Positions 47,278 to 55,588 of a DNA stretch of 64,000 bases are shown here, piece by piece (within the stretch, counting starts at the first letter, position 1; the number at the start of each line of letters is the position of its first letter). The notes below the pieces were generated by a model. It was not told where the DNA came from, searched no databases, and saw nothing but the letters and a program-made list of their open reading frames with translations. The position numbers were made by a program, and so were the translations under genes. Source of the stretch: Pseudomonas sp. GM78 (lineage in GTDB: Bacteria > Pseudomonadota > Gammaproteobacteria > Pseudomonadales > Pseudomonadaceae); contig NZ_AKJF01000095.1 of the NCBI RefSeq assembly GCF_000282475.1, positions 1 to 64,000 of the forward strand. Direction: 5' to 3'.

Positions 47278-47967
47278 TTACACCTCAATCAAATGCTTGA
47301 GCGGGTTGTAGCTACTTTTCAAGGTCGCCGCCACATCCAGAATCGCCTTCTCGATTCCATTCAAATGGATACACGTCAGCTCGATGGCCGCGCTCTGGTT
47401 GCCCGCCTCGATGTACTCGATCAAACGCAGGTGTTCGTCGTCGCGGCAGGCTTCGTGGCTGTCGTCATCCAGCGCGGCGGCGTACAGCGAGGCCCGGGAG
47501 ATCAGTTTCTGGAACCAGTCGAGCAACACCGGGTTGTTCAGGCTGCGGGCCAACTTGATGTGGAACTCGCCGAGCAGGTGGATCAAGCGTTCGTGGTCAC
47601 CGTTGCGATGCGCCTCATCCTCGAGCAGCAAGTGATCGCGCAAATCCCGGGTCACCGCCGTATCGCGCCGGCGACACAGTTCGCTGACGATGCCGATCTC
47701 CACCAGGCGCCGGGTTTCGAACAACGAACGGATCTCTTCGTCGCTGGGCAGCGACACCGACGCACCTTTATTGGGCTCGGTGGTGACCAGTCCATCGGCT
47801 TCCAATTGCTTGAGCGCGGCACGAACCGACGTGCGGCTGACATTGAAAAGTTCGGCCAACGAAACCTCGCCCAGCTTCATGCCGGGACGCAGCGAGCGTT
47901 TGCTGATCGCCTCGTAAACCCCTTGGTAGACGCGGTCTACCGTGGTTTCCAGTTTCTTTTCCGCCAT
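47278..47967 (-). CDS. GntR/FadR-family (FCD) transcriptional regulator
   Basis: A 229-residue regulator with a GntR winged helix (about 8-75: VYEAISKRSLRPGMKLGEVSLAELFNVSRTSVRAALKQLEADGLV) and a helical FCD ligand domain (about 80-215) with conserved Asp/His metal-ligand positions (EFHIKLARSLNN, DDEHLRLIEYIEAG). AAGGAG precedes the ATG. It is divergent from the ABC importer and probably represses that operon; the ligand is likely the importer's substrate. Confidence 0.9.
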   Translation of the reverse strand: MAEKKLETTVDRVYQGVYEAISKRSLRPGMKLGEVSLAELFNVSRTSVRAALKQLEADGLVTTEPNKGASVSLPSDEEIRSLFETRRLVEIGIVSELCRRRDTAVTRDLRDHLLLEDEAHRNGDHERLIHLLGEFHIKLARSLNNPVLLDWFQKLISRASLYAAALDDDSHEACRDDEHLRLIEYIEAGNQSAAIELTCIHLNGIEKAILDVAATLKSSYNPLKHLIEV

Positions 47968-48076
47968 TCAAAGACTCCTTCAGTGCTGTGCAACCGGCCC
48001 CAGGCGAATGAACAGCCTTGAAAAAGGGGGTTGCATGAGCAGGTTAATCCGGGTATTTCTAAATTGCATCCAGATT

Positions 48077-48086
48077 TTGCATACAA
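48077..48086. promoter_or_regulatory. Candidate GntR operator
   Basis: TTGCATACAA is nearly palindromic (reverse complement TTGTATGCAA) and close to TTGTATACAA-type sites known for FCD-family GntR regulators. It lies 21 nt before the ATG of the importer gene, in the 140-bp divergent region. A related half (ATTGCATCCA) lies 14 nt upstream of it. Confidence 0.4.
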
Positions 48087-48107
48087 TAATTAGAGGAATG
48101 CACCATT

Positions 48108-49190
48108 ATGGGTCATCCAGTTGCAATTGAAGTGCGTAACGTCTCCAAGCGCTATTCCGACGATCCAGGACTGGCACCCGCCCTGGACAACGTCTCGGTC
48201 GACATCGCCGACAACGAGTTCTTCACCCTGCTCGGCCCCTCCGGCTGTGGCAAAACCACCCTGCTGCGCACCATCGCCGGCTTCGAGCATGTCAGCGAGG
48301 GTGAAATCCGCCTGGCCGGCGAACCGGTCAACGACCTGCCGCCGTTCAAGCGTCGGGTCAACACGGTGTTCCAGAGTTACGCGCTGTTTCCGCACATGAG
48401 TGTTGCGCAGAATATCGCCTTCGGGCTCGAGATGCAGGGTCTTGATCGCAAGCAGATCGCACAACGGGTCGATGAGATGCTGGCGCTGGTGCAAATGCAG
48501 CACCTGGCCAAGCGCAAACCCGCCGAACTGTCCGGCGGTCAGCAGCAACGGGTGGCTCTGGCCCGGGCCCTGGCGCCGAAACCGAAAGTATTGTTGCTGG
48601 ATGAACCGCTGTCTGCGCTGGACCTCAAGCTGCGCAAGGGAATGCAGGTCGAACTCAAGCGTGTGCAGAAAGAAGCCGGGATTACCTTCATTTTCGTCAC
48701 CCACGATCAGGAAGAAGCCCTGACCCTGTCCGATCGCATCGCCGTGATGTCCGCCGGCAAGATCTTGCAGATCGGCACACCCAACGACATTTACGAACGG
48801 CCCCAGCATCAGTTCGTCGCCCAGTTCATCGGCGACATCAACTTCCTCCCCGGCCACCTCAAGCGCGGCCAGCACAACGAACACCTGTTCGTGCCCAATG
48901 GCATGCCGGTGGAGATCCCCTGCCTGCCTCAGGGCATCGACGGCAAGGTGCAACTGGCGTTTCGCCCGGAGCGTTCGCAACTGGTCGACCCGGCACAACC
49001 GCACCACCTGCGCGGGGTGATCGAGGCCGTGCTGTATGTCGGCACCGCGACCCTCTACCAGTGCCGCTTGAATAACGACATCAAAGTCATGCTGCGTGAA
49101 AACAACGAAGGCCTTAACCGCAATCGCGGGGTCGGTGACCGTGTCGCGGTCAACCTGCCACCCCACGCCTGCCTGTTGATGGAGGCCTGA
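48108..49190 (+). CDS. ABC importer ATPase (PotA-like)
   Basis: A 360-residue ATPase. Walker A GPSGCGKTT (about 43-51), the ABC signature LSGGQQQRVALARAL (about 140-154), Walker B VLLLDEPLSALD (about 161-172) and the H-loop THD are present. The C-terminal TOBE-type domain (about 270-355) has FRPERSQL. It belongs to the spermidine/putrescine importer subfamily, together with the two permeases and the binding protein that follow at 1 nt, -4 nt and 17 nt. Confidence 0.93.
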   Translation: MGHPVAIEVRNVSKRYSDDPGLAPALDNVSVDIADNEFFTLLGPSGCGKTTLLRTIAGFEHVSEGEIRLAGEPVNDLPPFKRRVNTVFQSYALFPHMSVAQNIAFGLEMQGLDRKQIAQRVDEMLALVQMQHLAKRKPAELSGGQQQRVALARALAPKPKVLLLDEPLSALDLKLRKGMQVELKRVQKEAGITFIFVTHDQEEALTLSDRIAVMSAGKILQIGTPNDIYERPQHQFVAQFIGDINFLPGHLKRGQHNEHLFVPNGMPVEIPCLPQGIDGKVQLAFRPERSQLVDPAQPHHLRGVIEAVLYVGTATLYQCRLNNDIKVMLRENNEGLNRNRGVGDRVAVNLPPHACLLMEA

Positions 49191-49191
49191 G

Positions 49192-50109
49192 ATGAGCGTC
49201 AGCAGCACTTCCCCAGCCCTCAACCGCGCGCTGTTGCTCAGCCCGGTGGTCCTGACCCTGCTGGCCCTGATCGCCATTCCGCTGGGCATCATGGGCTACA
49301 TCAGCCTGTTGCCGCGCAACGTCTATGGCGGCGTCGACTGGCAGGCCGACTGGCAATTGCAAAGCTACGTGCAGCTGTTTTTCCAGGAAGGTTTCGATGG
49401 CGAACTGGAGCTCAACTGGGTCTACGCCCAGGCGCTGTTGCGCTCGGTGTTCCAGGCCGGTGGCACCACGGTGTTGTGTTTCCTGTTCGGCTTTCCGGTG
49501 GCGCTGTGGATGTCGAGCCTGACACCGCGCCGGCGCAACCTGATGGTGTTGCTGATCACCATCCCGTTCTGGACCAACCTGCTGATCCGCAACTACGCCT
49601 GGCTGATCATCCTGCGCGAACAGGGCTGGGTCGCCCAGAGCCTCAACGCACTGTTCCCCAGTGCCGGCGGCATCACCCTGCTCTACAACGACTTCGCGGT
49701 CAGCGTCGGGCTGGTCTACAGCTTCCTGCCGTTCATGATCCTGCCGATCTACTCGACCCTGGAAAAACTCGACTGGCGTTTGGTGGAAGCCGCCTATGAC
49801 CTGGGCGCCAATCGCTGGCACGCGCTCAAGCGGATCATCCTGCCGCTGTCGATGCCGGGGGTGATCGCCGGTTCCCTGCTGGTGTTCGTGCCGAGCCTGG
49901 GTGCCTTCATCACCCCGGCGATTCTTGGCGGCGGCAAGACCCTGATGATCGGCAACCTGATCCAGCAACAGTTCGGCACCGCGCGCAACTGGCCCCTGGG
50001 CAGTTCGCTGTCGTTCCTGTTGCTGGGGATTCTGCTGCTGTCCCTGGTGCTTTACGCCCTGTATAGCCGCAGCGCCGCCAAAACTCTTCGTCGGGGAGCC
50101 ACCGCATGA
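49192..50109 (+). CDS. ABC importer permease (PotB-like)
   Basis: A 305-residue permease with about six membrane spans. The EAA-type loop reads EAAYDLGANRWHALKRIILPLSMPG (about 196-220). The large first periplasmic loop (about 40-80) is typical of PotB-type proteins. The stop overlaps the next permease start by 4 bp. Confidence 0.92.
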   Translation: MSVSSTSPALNRALLLSPVVLTLLALIAIPLGIMGYISLLPRNVYGGVDWQADWQLQSYVQLFFQEGFDGELELNWVYAQALLRSVFQAGGTTVLCFLFGFPVALWMSSLTPRRRNLMVLLITIPFWTNLLIRNYAWLIILREQGWVAQSLNALFPSAGGITLLYNDFAVSVGLVYSFLPFMILPIYSTLEKLDWRLVEAAYDLGANRWHALKRIILPLSMPGVIAGSLLVFVPSLGAFITPAILGGGKTLMIGNLIQQQFGTARNWPLGSSLSFLLLGILLLSLVLYALYSRSAAKTLRRGATA

Positions 50110-50894
50110 TCGCCCTGCACCTGAAAAAACTGCCGATGACCCGGGAAATCAGCCTGCTGATCCTGGCCTACCTCTACTTGCCGATCTTCGTGTTGATCGC
50201 CTACAGCTTCAACGCCAACCGCTCGGCGACGGTGTGGACCGAGTTCTCGTTCGCCTGGTACGGGCGGATCCTGGCCAACCCGTCGATCCAGACCGCGGCG
50301 CTGAATTCGATCATCGTCGCCGGGATCGCCACGGTCTGTGCCACGGCGATTGCGCTGCTCGCGGCACTGGCGACCTACCGGCCGTTCTATGGCCAGAAGA
50401 TGGTCGAAGGCGGAATCAACCTGCCGCTGATCCTGCCGGAGATCGTCACCGCCGTGGCCACCCTGCTGTTGTTCATGGCGCTGGGGATCAAGCTGGGTTT
50501 GCTGACGGTGATCGTCGCGCACATCGGCTTCTGCATTCCTTTCGCCTACCTGCCGATCCGCGCGCGACTCAATGACCTGGACAAAAGCCTGCTGGAAGCG
50601 GCGAACGACCTGTACGCCAATCCATGGCAGGTGTTCCGCCGGGTGACGCTGCCGCTGTTGTGGCCGGCGGTGCTGTCCGGTTCGGTGCTGGCGTTCGTGG
50701 TCAGCCTCGACGATTTCATCATGACCTTCTTCGTCGCCGGTCCCGGTTCCACGACCCTGCCGGTGTACATCTTCTCGGCGATCAAGGCCGGCGTGACGCC
50801 GGAGATCAATGCGATCTCGACCCTGATGCTGGTGATTTCCATCGTGCTGGTGGTGCTGGCCTTCTGGCTGGGACAGCGCGGCAAACAACAATGA
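50106..50894 (+). CDS. ABC importer permease (PotC-like)
   Basis: A 262-residue permease with about six spans. The EAA loop is EAANDLYANPWQVFRRVTLPLLWP (about 162-185), and SLDDFIMTFFVAGPGSTTLPVYIFS is the PotC-type signature further on. Second permease of the importer. Confidence 0.93.
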   Translation: MIALHLKKLPMTREISLLILAYLYLPIFVLIAYSFNANRSATVWTEFSFAWYGRILANPSIQTAALNSIIVAGIATVCATAIALLAALATYRPFYGQKMVEGGINLPLILPEIVTAVATLLLFMALGIKLGLLTVIVAHIGFCIPFAYLPIRARLNDLDKSLLEAANDLYANPWQVFRRVTLPLLWPAVLSGSVLAFVVSLDDFIMTFFVAGPGSTTLPVYIFSAIKAGVTPEINAISTLMLVISIVLVVLAFWLGQRGKQQ

Positions 50895-50911
50895 GCCTGG
50901 AGTGTTCGTCC

Positions 50912-51964
50912 ATGAAAGTGAAAAGCATGCGTTTCGCCTTTGCCGGTCTGGCCTTGAGTTGCTTCACCGCGCTAAGCGCCCAGGCCGCCGAGCCCAAGGA
51001 ACTGTTCTTCTACAACTGGACCGATTACTACCCGGTCGACCTGCTGGCCAAGTTCGAAAAGGAGACCGGGATCAAGGTCACCATGGACGGCTACGACAGC
51101 AACGAAACCCTGCTGGCCAAATTGCAGGCCGGGGGCGCGGCGTACGACGTGATCGTGCCGTCGCAATCGATCATGCGCACCTTGATCAACCAGAACCTGC
51201 TGCTGCAAATCGATGCCTCGACCCTGCCCAACTTCCAGTACGTCAAGCCGGCGTTCCGCGATCCGAGCTTCGACCCTGGGCGCAAATTCTCGGCGCCGTA
51301 CCTGTGGGGCAGCACCGGGTTCTCCTATGACAGCGCGCGGGTGCCCGGCGGCAAACTGGATGACTCGTGGAAAGAGTTCTTCGAACCGCGCAAGGAACTG
51401 CAAGGTCAACTCGCCGCCCTCGACACCTCCAGCAGCGTGATCAACGCCGCCAGCCATTACCTGAACGTCGATGAGTGCACGGAAAACCCGCAGGACGCCA
51501 AGCGCATCCTCGAACTGCTGCAAAAACAGAAACCCTTCCTGAAGATGTACAGCTCGGACAACACCGTCGACCGCATGGCCTCGGGCGAAGTGATCATGAT
51601 GCAGAACTGGAACGGCTCCACTGCCCGGGCCACCTTGCAGAAGAGCACCATCAAGTACGTGTATCCGAAAGAAGGCCTGGCGATGTTCCAGGACAACTTC
51701 GCCGTGCCCAAAAGCGCGCCGCACCCAGGCAACGCCAAAATCTTCATCGACTGGATGATGAAACCGGAAAACGCCGCCGCCGTGTCCAACGCCATCGCCT
51801 ACGCCAACGGCATCCAGAGCGACAAGCTGATCGATGCCAAGTGGCGGGTCATGGACGCCATCAACATGCCCGACGAATTCGCCTCGCGCCTGCGCCCCGA
51901 AAAGGAATGCAGCAACAAGGCGCGTGAGCTGCAGGACCGGATCTGGGCGAAGCTCAAGGGCTGA
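50912..51964 (+). CDS. Periplasmic substrate-binding protein (PotD/PotF-like)
   Basis: A 350-residue binding protein. The signal peptide spans about 1-26 (LSCFTALSAQAAE). The mature start ELFFYNWTDYYPVDLLAKFEKETGIKV and YDVIVPSQSIM are typical of the spermidine/putrescine-binding family. The ATG at 50912 with GGAG nine bases upstream gives the clean signal peptide; an ATG at 50891 overlapping the permease stop is an alternative. The substrate need not be a polyamine. Confidence 0.9.
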   Translation: MKVKSMRFAFAGLALSCFTALSAQAAEPKELFFYNWTDYYPVDLLAKFEKETGIKVTMDGYDSNETLLAKLQAGGAAYDVIVPSQSIMRTLINQNLLLQIDASTLPNFQYVKPAFRDPSFDPGRKFSAPYLWGSTGFSYDSARVPGGKLDDSWKEFFEPRKELQGQLAALDTSSSVINAASHYLNVDECTENPQDAKRILELLQKQKPFLKMYSSDNTVDRMASGEVIMMQNWNGSTARATLQKSTIKYVYPKEGLAMFQDNFAVPKSAPHPGNAKIFIDWMMKPENAAAVSNAIAYANGIQSDKLIDAKWRVMDAINMPDEFASRLRPEKECSNKARELQDRIWAKLKG

Positions 51965-51983
51965 TCCCAAACCGAGTCGCGGC

Positions 51984-52075
51984 CATCGCTGGCAAGCCAG
52001 CTCCCACAGTGATTTGTGCTGATCACACATTTTGTGAACACCCCCAAACCTGTGGGAGCTGGCTTGCCAGCGATG
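51984..52075. repeat. REP pair (GTGGGAGCTGGCTTGCCAGCGATG type)
   Basis: Two 25-bp arms in perfect inverted orientation (51984-52008 and 52051-52075), separated by 42 bp. A third sequence variant of REP in this window. It lies within the operon, between the binding protein gene and the amidohydrolase gene, and could lower expression of the downstream genes relative to the importer. Confidence 0.9.
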
Positions 52076-52111
52076 AGGCCCTCCCAAACAACACAGAATT
52101 TGAGGTAAGCA

Positions 52112-53308
52112 ATGACCCAACCCCGCTGGCTACGCAACGTGCGCCCCTACGGCGCCCCCGCCGAAGACCTGCTGATCGAAAACGGCCGGTTCAGCCAACG
52201 CCGCCCCGCTTCGAACGAAGCCCTGTCGGCCACCGACATCGACGGCCGAAACCAACTGCTGACCCCTGCCCTGGTGGAAAGCCATGTGCACCTGGACAAA
52301 ACCCTCTGGGGCCAGCCCTGGCGCCCCAACAGCGCAGGTCCGACCCTCAAGGACTATATCGCCAACGAGCGGCGCATCCTGCGCGAAGTCACCGCACCGA
52401 TTGCGCAACGCGCCGGTGCCCTGCTGGAAAACTGCATCGCCCGCGGCTCGCTGACCCTGCGCTGCCACGTCGATATCGACCCGGAGTTCGGCCTGCGTCA
52501 TGTCGAAGCCATGCAGCAGCTGCAGGAAAAATACCGTGACCTGATCGACCTGCAACTGGTGGTGTTCCCGCAAACCGGCCTGATCAGTCGCCCCGGCACC
52601 GCCGAGCTGATGCGCGAAGCCATGGCCCTGGGCGTGGAGAACGTCGGTGGTCTTGACCCGTGCGGCATCGACAACGACCCGATCGCCCAACTCGATTTCG
52701 TGTTCAAACTGGCCAGCGAGTTCGACCGTGGCGTCGACATTCACCTGCACGACAAGGGCGAACTGGGCCTGTGGCAGATCGCCCTGATCGCCGACTACAC
52801 CGAACGCTTCGGGCTTCAAGGCCGGGTGATGATCAGCCATGCCTATTGCCTGGGCATGTTGCCGTGGAACCAGGTCAAGCCGGTGGCCGAACGCCTGGCG
52901 ACCCTGGGCATTTCGCTGATGAGCTCGGCCCCGGCCGATTGCGCGGTGCCGCCGTTCCTGGCATTGCGCGAGGTTGGCGTGAATGTATGCCTGGGCTCGG
53001 ACGGTATCCGCGACGCCTGGTCGCCCATGGGCAACGGCGACATGCTGGAGCGGGCGATGCTGCTGGCGTTTCGTTTCGATCTGAACAAGGACGAAGAACT
53101 GGCGGCGGCGTTTGAGGCGGCAACGGTCAATGGCGTCCGGGCGCTGGGTCATGAAGGTCTGGGCCTGGAGATTGGCCAACGGGCGAACTTCCTGTTGATG
53201 CCGGTGCAGACCTTGGGCGAAGCCGTGGTTTCGCGGCCGCTGCGCGAGGTCTATCGCGGTGGGCAGTTGATTGCCTGCGGTGGGCGCCTGCTGGAAAGTC
53301 GCCTGTGA
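52112..53308 (+). CDS. Amidohydrolase, cytosine deaminase (CodA)-like
   Basis: A 398-residue metal-dependent hydrolase. The first metal motif is ESHVHLDKTLWG (about 56-67), which is characteristic of the cytosine deaminase group. Further sites are RCHVDIDPEFG (about 117-127), VDIHLHDKGELG (about 209-220), VMISHAYCLG (about 236-245) and GSDGIRDAWSPMGNGDM. The C terminus has GQRANFLLM. The location behind an importer suggests deamination or ring opening of the imported compound, but the substrate is not readable. Confidence 0.87.
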   Translation: MTQPRWLRNVRPYGAPAEDLLIENGRFSQRRPASNEALSATDIDGRNQLLTPALVESHVHLDKTLWGQPWRPNSAGPTLKDYIANERRILREVTAPIAQRAGALLENCIARGSLTLRCHVDIDPEFGLRHVEAMQQLQEKYRDLIDLQLVVFPQTGLISRPGTAELMREAMALGVENVGGLDPCGIDNDPIAQLDFVFKLASEFDRGVDIHLHDKGELGLWQIALIADYTERFGLQGRVMISHAYCLGMLPWNQVKPVAERLATLGISLMSSAPADCAVPPFLALREVGVNVCLGSDGIRDAWSPMGNGDMLERAMLLAFRFDLNKDEELAAAFEAATVNGVRALGHEGLGLEIGQRANFLLMPVQTLGEAVVSRPLREVYRGGQLIACGGRLLESRL

Positions 53309-54792
53309 AACGCATCGGCCTCAAGGCCACCTGCGTGGTCGGCTTCGACGGTGCGCAGCATGTGCTGTGGCGCAACGGCGAAGTGGTGTTCGAAGGCTCG
53401 CGCATCCTGTTTGTCGGGCGTGATTATGCAGGGCCGGTGGATCAGTGGATCGATTACGGCAACGCGCTGATCGGTCCCGGCTTCATCGATCTGGATGCCC
53501 TGGGCGATCTCGACTCGACGGTGCTGACCCTGGACAACGGCAACGAGCGCGACATGGGCCGGATGTGGTCGGCGCAGTATCTGGCGCGCGGCCCACGGGA
53601 GAGCTACAGCCCCGAAGAAGAAGTCTTCAAGTACCGCTACGCCTTCAGCCAATTGATCCGCAACGGCATCACCACGGCCATGCCGATCACCTCGATGTAC
53701 TACCGCGAGTGGGCCGAGACCTACGACGAGTTTGCCGCGGTGGCCGGCGTGGCGGCCGAGTTGGGGCTGCGCACCTACCTCGGCCCTTGCTACATGAGCG
53801 GCATGAGTTACTGGCAGGCTGACGGTACCCTGGCCCATCACTGGGACGAAGCCCGGGGTCTGGCCGGACTTGATACGGCGCAACGTTTTTTCAGTGAATT
53901 CGACGGTGCAAACGCAGGCCTGATCCGCGGCGCGCTACTGCCGGATCGCATCCAGACATGCACGCCGGCCTTGCTGCAACGCACCGCTGCGCTGAGCCGG
54001 GAGCTCAATGCACCGATGCGCTTGCATTGCTGCCAGGGCCTCGGCGAAGTGGCGATGGTGGAGCAACTTCGCGGTTTTTCACCACTGGGCTGGCTGGAGG
54101 ATCTGGGCCTGCTGACCCCACGCAGCCTGTTGCCCCACGGCATCTACACCCACGGCGATGCCGACCTGCAACGGGTAGTGGATGGTGGCGCCAGCCTGGT
54201 GCATTGCCCGGTGGTGTTTGCCCGGGATGGCGAGGCGCTGAATTCGTTTGGTCGCTATCGCGCCAAGGGCATCAACTTCGCCCTGGGTACCGACACCTGG
54301 CCTGCGGATTTGCTGGACAACATGCGCCAGGGTTTGAACATCGCGCGCCTGATGGAAGGCGGTAATTCGCTCACCAGCGCGCTGGATCTGTACAACGCTG
54401 CCACCCTCGGTGGCGCCAAGGCCCTGGGCCGCGACGATATTGGTCGCCTGGCGCCGGGGGCCAAGGCCGACATCACCGTGTTCAGCCTGCGCGGCCTGCA
54501 CCTGGGACCGTTGTTCGACCCGTTGAAAAACCTGGTCCTGGCCGGGCGCGGCGACGATTGCATCGCCAGCTACATCGATGGCCGCTGCGTGATGCAGGAC
54601 GGTCAGGTTCAGGGTGTCGACTACCCCGCCCTGCAACGCCAGGCCCAACAGCAATTCGAAAAACTGATGCGCAGCCACAGCGACCGGGCCTTTGGCCAAC
54701 CGGACTGGAAGACCCTGTTCCAACCGGCCATCCCGTTCGCCGACGACTACAGCGCACAGGCGCCGCTGTGCGCCATTGATCCACTCCTTTAG
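53305..54792 (+). CDS. Amidohydrolase-family protein with altered first metal motif
   Basis: A 495-residue protein of the amidohydrolase/chlorohydrolase superfamily. The usual HXH after PGFID is replaced: residues 58-66 read PGFIDLDAL. Later elements are kept in part: MRLHCCQGLGE, LLPHGIYTHGDADL and the Asp in LGTDTWPAD, plus the C-terminal LAPGAKADITVF. A cofactor-binding change or a different metal ligand set is likely. The start overlaps the previous gene by ATG/TGA sharing (GTGAAACG), so they are coupled. Confidence 0.8.
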   Translation: MKRIGLKATCVVGFDGAQHVLWRNGEVVFEGSRILFVGRDYAGPVDQWIDYGNALIGPGFIDLDALGDLDSTVLTLDNGNERDMGRMWSAQYLARGPRESYSPEEEVFKYRYAFSQLIRNGITTAMPITSMYYREWAETYDEFAAVAGVAAELGLRTYLGPCYMSGMSYWQADGTLAHHWDEARGLAGLDTAQRFFSEFDGANAGLIRGALLPDRIQTCTPALLQRTAALSRELNAPMRLHCCQGLGEVAMVEQLRGFSPLGWLEDLGLLTPRSLLPHGIYTHGDADLQRVVDGGASLVHCPVVFARDGEALNSFGRYRAKGINFALGTDTWPADLLDNMRQGLNIARLMEGGNSLTSALDLYNAATLGGAKALGRDDIGRLAPGAKADITVFSLRGLHLGPLFDPLKNLVLAGRGDDCIASYIDGRCVMQDGQVQGVDYPALQRQAQQQFEKLMRSHSDRAFGQPDWKTLFQPAIPFADDYSAQAPLCAIDPLL

Positions 54793-54804
54793 AGAATCCT
54801 GCCC

Positions 54805-55467
54805 ATGCAAAGCTTCGACTTCAGCCAACTGAGCCCACGGGACAAATACAAGATTCTGATCGGCAGCGTGGTGCCACGGCCGATTGCCCTGGTCACCACC
54901 GTCGACGCTGAAGGCCGCGTCAACGCCGCGCCGTTCAGCTTTTTCAACGCGCTGTCGGCCGACCCGCCGATCCTGGCGCTGGGCGTGGAGAACTACGGCG
55001 ACCAGAGCCCCAAGGACACCACGCGCAACATCCAGCTCAATCAGGAATTCACCGTGAACATCGTCAGCGATGCCTTGGTGGAAGCCATGAACGTCTGCGC
55101 CGTCCCCTTCGCCCCGGGCTTCGACGAACTGACCGCCGCCGGCCTCACCGCCATCCCCGGCACCACGGTCAAATGCCCGCGCATCGGCGAGGCTCCGGTG
55201 GCACTGGAGTGCCGGCGGATGATGGCGCTGAACATTGGTCAGTCGCGGGAGATCATCTTTGGTGAAGTGTTGATGGCCCATGTGCGCGATGAGCTGATCG
55301 ACCCGAAGACGTTGTACATCGATCAGCTCGGGCTTGATGCGATCGGGCGGATGGGCGGCCATGGCTATGCGCGTACCCGGGATTATTTCGATTTGCCGAC
55401 ACGCTCTTTGCAGGCGTGGACGGATGCACCGGGGGGTGGCGAACGGTTTTGGCCAGTTACCAAATAA
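54805..55467 (+). CDS. Flavin reductase-like FMN-binding protein
   Basis: A 220-residue protein of the flavin reductase-like split-barrel family. SVVPRPIALVTTVDAEGRVNAAPFSFFNALSADPPILALGV (about 21-61) is the FMN-binding signature, followed by KDTTRNIQLNQEFTVNIVS. It may reduce FMN for a monooxygenase or bind FMN as an oxidoreductase itself. It ends the importer-amidohydrolase operon, 12 nt after the second amidohydrolase gene. Confidence 0.87.
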   Translation: MQSFDFSQLSPRDKYKILIGSVVPRPIALVTTVDAEGRVNAAPFSFFNALSADPPILALGVENYGDQSPKDTTRNIQLNQEFTVNIVSDALVEAMNVCAVPFAPGFDELTAAGLTAIPGTTVKCPRIGEAPVALECRRMMALNIGQSREIIFGEVLMAHVRDELIDPKTLYIDQLGLDAIGRMGGHGYARTRDYFDLPTRSLQAWTDAPGGGERFWPVTK

Positions 55468-55484
55468 TGCGTGTTCACACATAA

Positions 55485-55578
55485 CCTGTGGGAGCGGGCT
55501 TGCCCGCGAAGGGGCCAGCACAGCCAGCATCTGCGTTGACTGACACTCCGCCTTCGCGGGCAAGTCCGCTCCCACAGG
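55485..55578. repeat. REP pair (GTGGGAGCGGGCTTGCCCGCG type)
   Basis: Arms 55485-55510 and 55553-55578 in inverted orientation, one mismatch (AAGTCC for AAGCCC), separated by 42 bp. It lies between the convergent flavin reductase and dnaE2 genes and ends 10 nt before the dnaE2 stop. Same type and spacing as the pair at 21105. Confidence 0.9.
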
Positions 55579-55588
55579 TTTTGCGGGG

